Part shown: positions 5,383 to 5,464 of the stretch, piece by piece | Layout of the letters: every line of letters begins with the position of its first letter | Position numbering within the stretch: the stretch's first letter is position 1 | Source: DATJJW01 sp035491935 | Lineage (GTDB): Bacteria; Pseudomonadota; Alphaproteobacteria; ATCC43930; CGMCC-115725 | Length of the DNA: 5,464 nucleotides | Direction of reading: 5' to 3' | Assembly: GCA_035491935.1 (NCBI GenBank) | Contig: DATJJW010000010.1 | Coordinates: 1-5,464, forward strand | Notes under the pieces: model-generated | Database searches by the model: none | Seen by the model: the letters and a program-made list of their open reading frames with translations, nothing else | What the model was told of the DNA's origin: nothing | Translations under genes and position numbers: made by a program

Positions 5383-5464
5383 ATGGCGCTCTACGATTAT
5401 GAATGCGAAGCCTGCGGTCCCTTCAAGGAATTGCGACCGATAAGCGCGTGGGACCACCACCCCC
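5383..5464 (+). CDS. fmdB: FmdB-type zinc-ribbon protein, N-terminal part (cut by window end)
   Basis: The first 27 codons read MALYDYECEACGPFKELRPI and onward, the standard start of FmdB-family proteins, which are usually short. The Cys8-x2-Cys11 pair is the first half of a zinc ribbon; the second pair lies beyond the window. FmdB was named as a putative regulator in formamidase operons, and its biochemical role is not settled. The GPF-x4-RP variant after CxxC is what I recall for members linked to fmdA rather than the widespread stand-alone form. A purine-rich GGGAGGAGG (5372-5380) precedes the ATG, with its GGAG core 6 nt away. As the third plus-strand gene after fmdA and the channel, it very likely belongs to their operon. 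Confidence 0.88.
   Translation, partial: MALYDYECEACGPFKELRPISAWDHHP

Overview
The window is GC-rich. Its codon use and protein types fit a Gram-negative alphaproteobacterium, possibly near the Rhodospirillales, although the genus cannot be fixed from the sequence alone. A KDO-activating enzyme (KdsB) implies an LPS-bearing outer membrane, and kdsB directly followed by pheA is a pairing I associate with Alphaproteobacteria.

Layout. Bases 1-269 hold the 3' end of an EAL-domain (cyclic-di-GMP phosphodiesterase type) protein on the + strand. It converges on a minus-strand pair, kdsB (1191-1964) then pheA (298-1170), separated by 20 nt and probably co-transcribed. A histidinol-phosphatase-type member of the inositol monophosphatase family (hisN, 2079-2855) runs on the + strand, divergent from kdsB. 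The roughly 115-bp gap between them carries a 21-bp-spaced direct repeat. A stretch of about 590 bp without a convincing gene follows (2856-3443). It contains a 15-bp tandem repeat, several inverted repeats and a sharply AT-rich island.

The right third is a short-amide utilisation cluster on the + strand: fmdA (formamidase, complete), an AmiS/UreI-family six-helix amide/urea channel (complete) and the first 27 codons of fmdB (zinc-ribbon protein, cut by the window end). The inferred role is that the channel admits formamide or a similar amide, FmdA hydrolyses it to ammonia and formate, and FmdB has an accessory or regulatory role. A very stable GC hairpin lies just before the channel's ribosome binding site, and a smaller hairpin lies before fmdB. 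Expression may therefore be tuned between cistrons.

The left part is housekeeping metabolism: phenylalanine, KDO and histidine. I see no mobile element, CRISPR array or RNA gene, and no clearly new system. The most notable items are the non-coding structures around the amide operon and in the kdsB/hisN divergent region.
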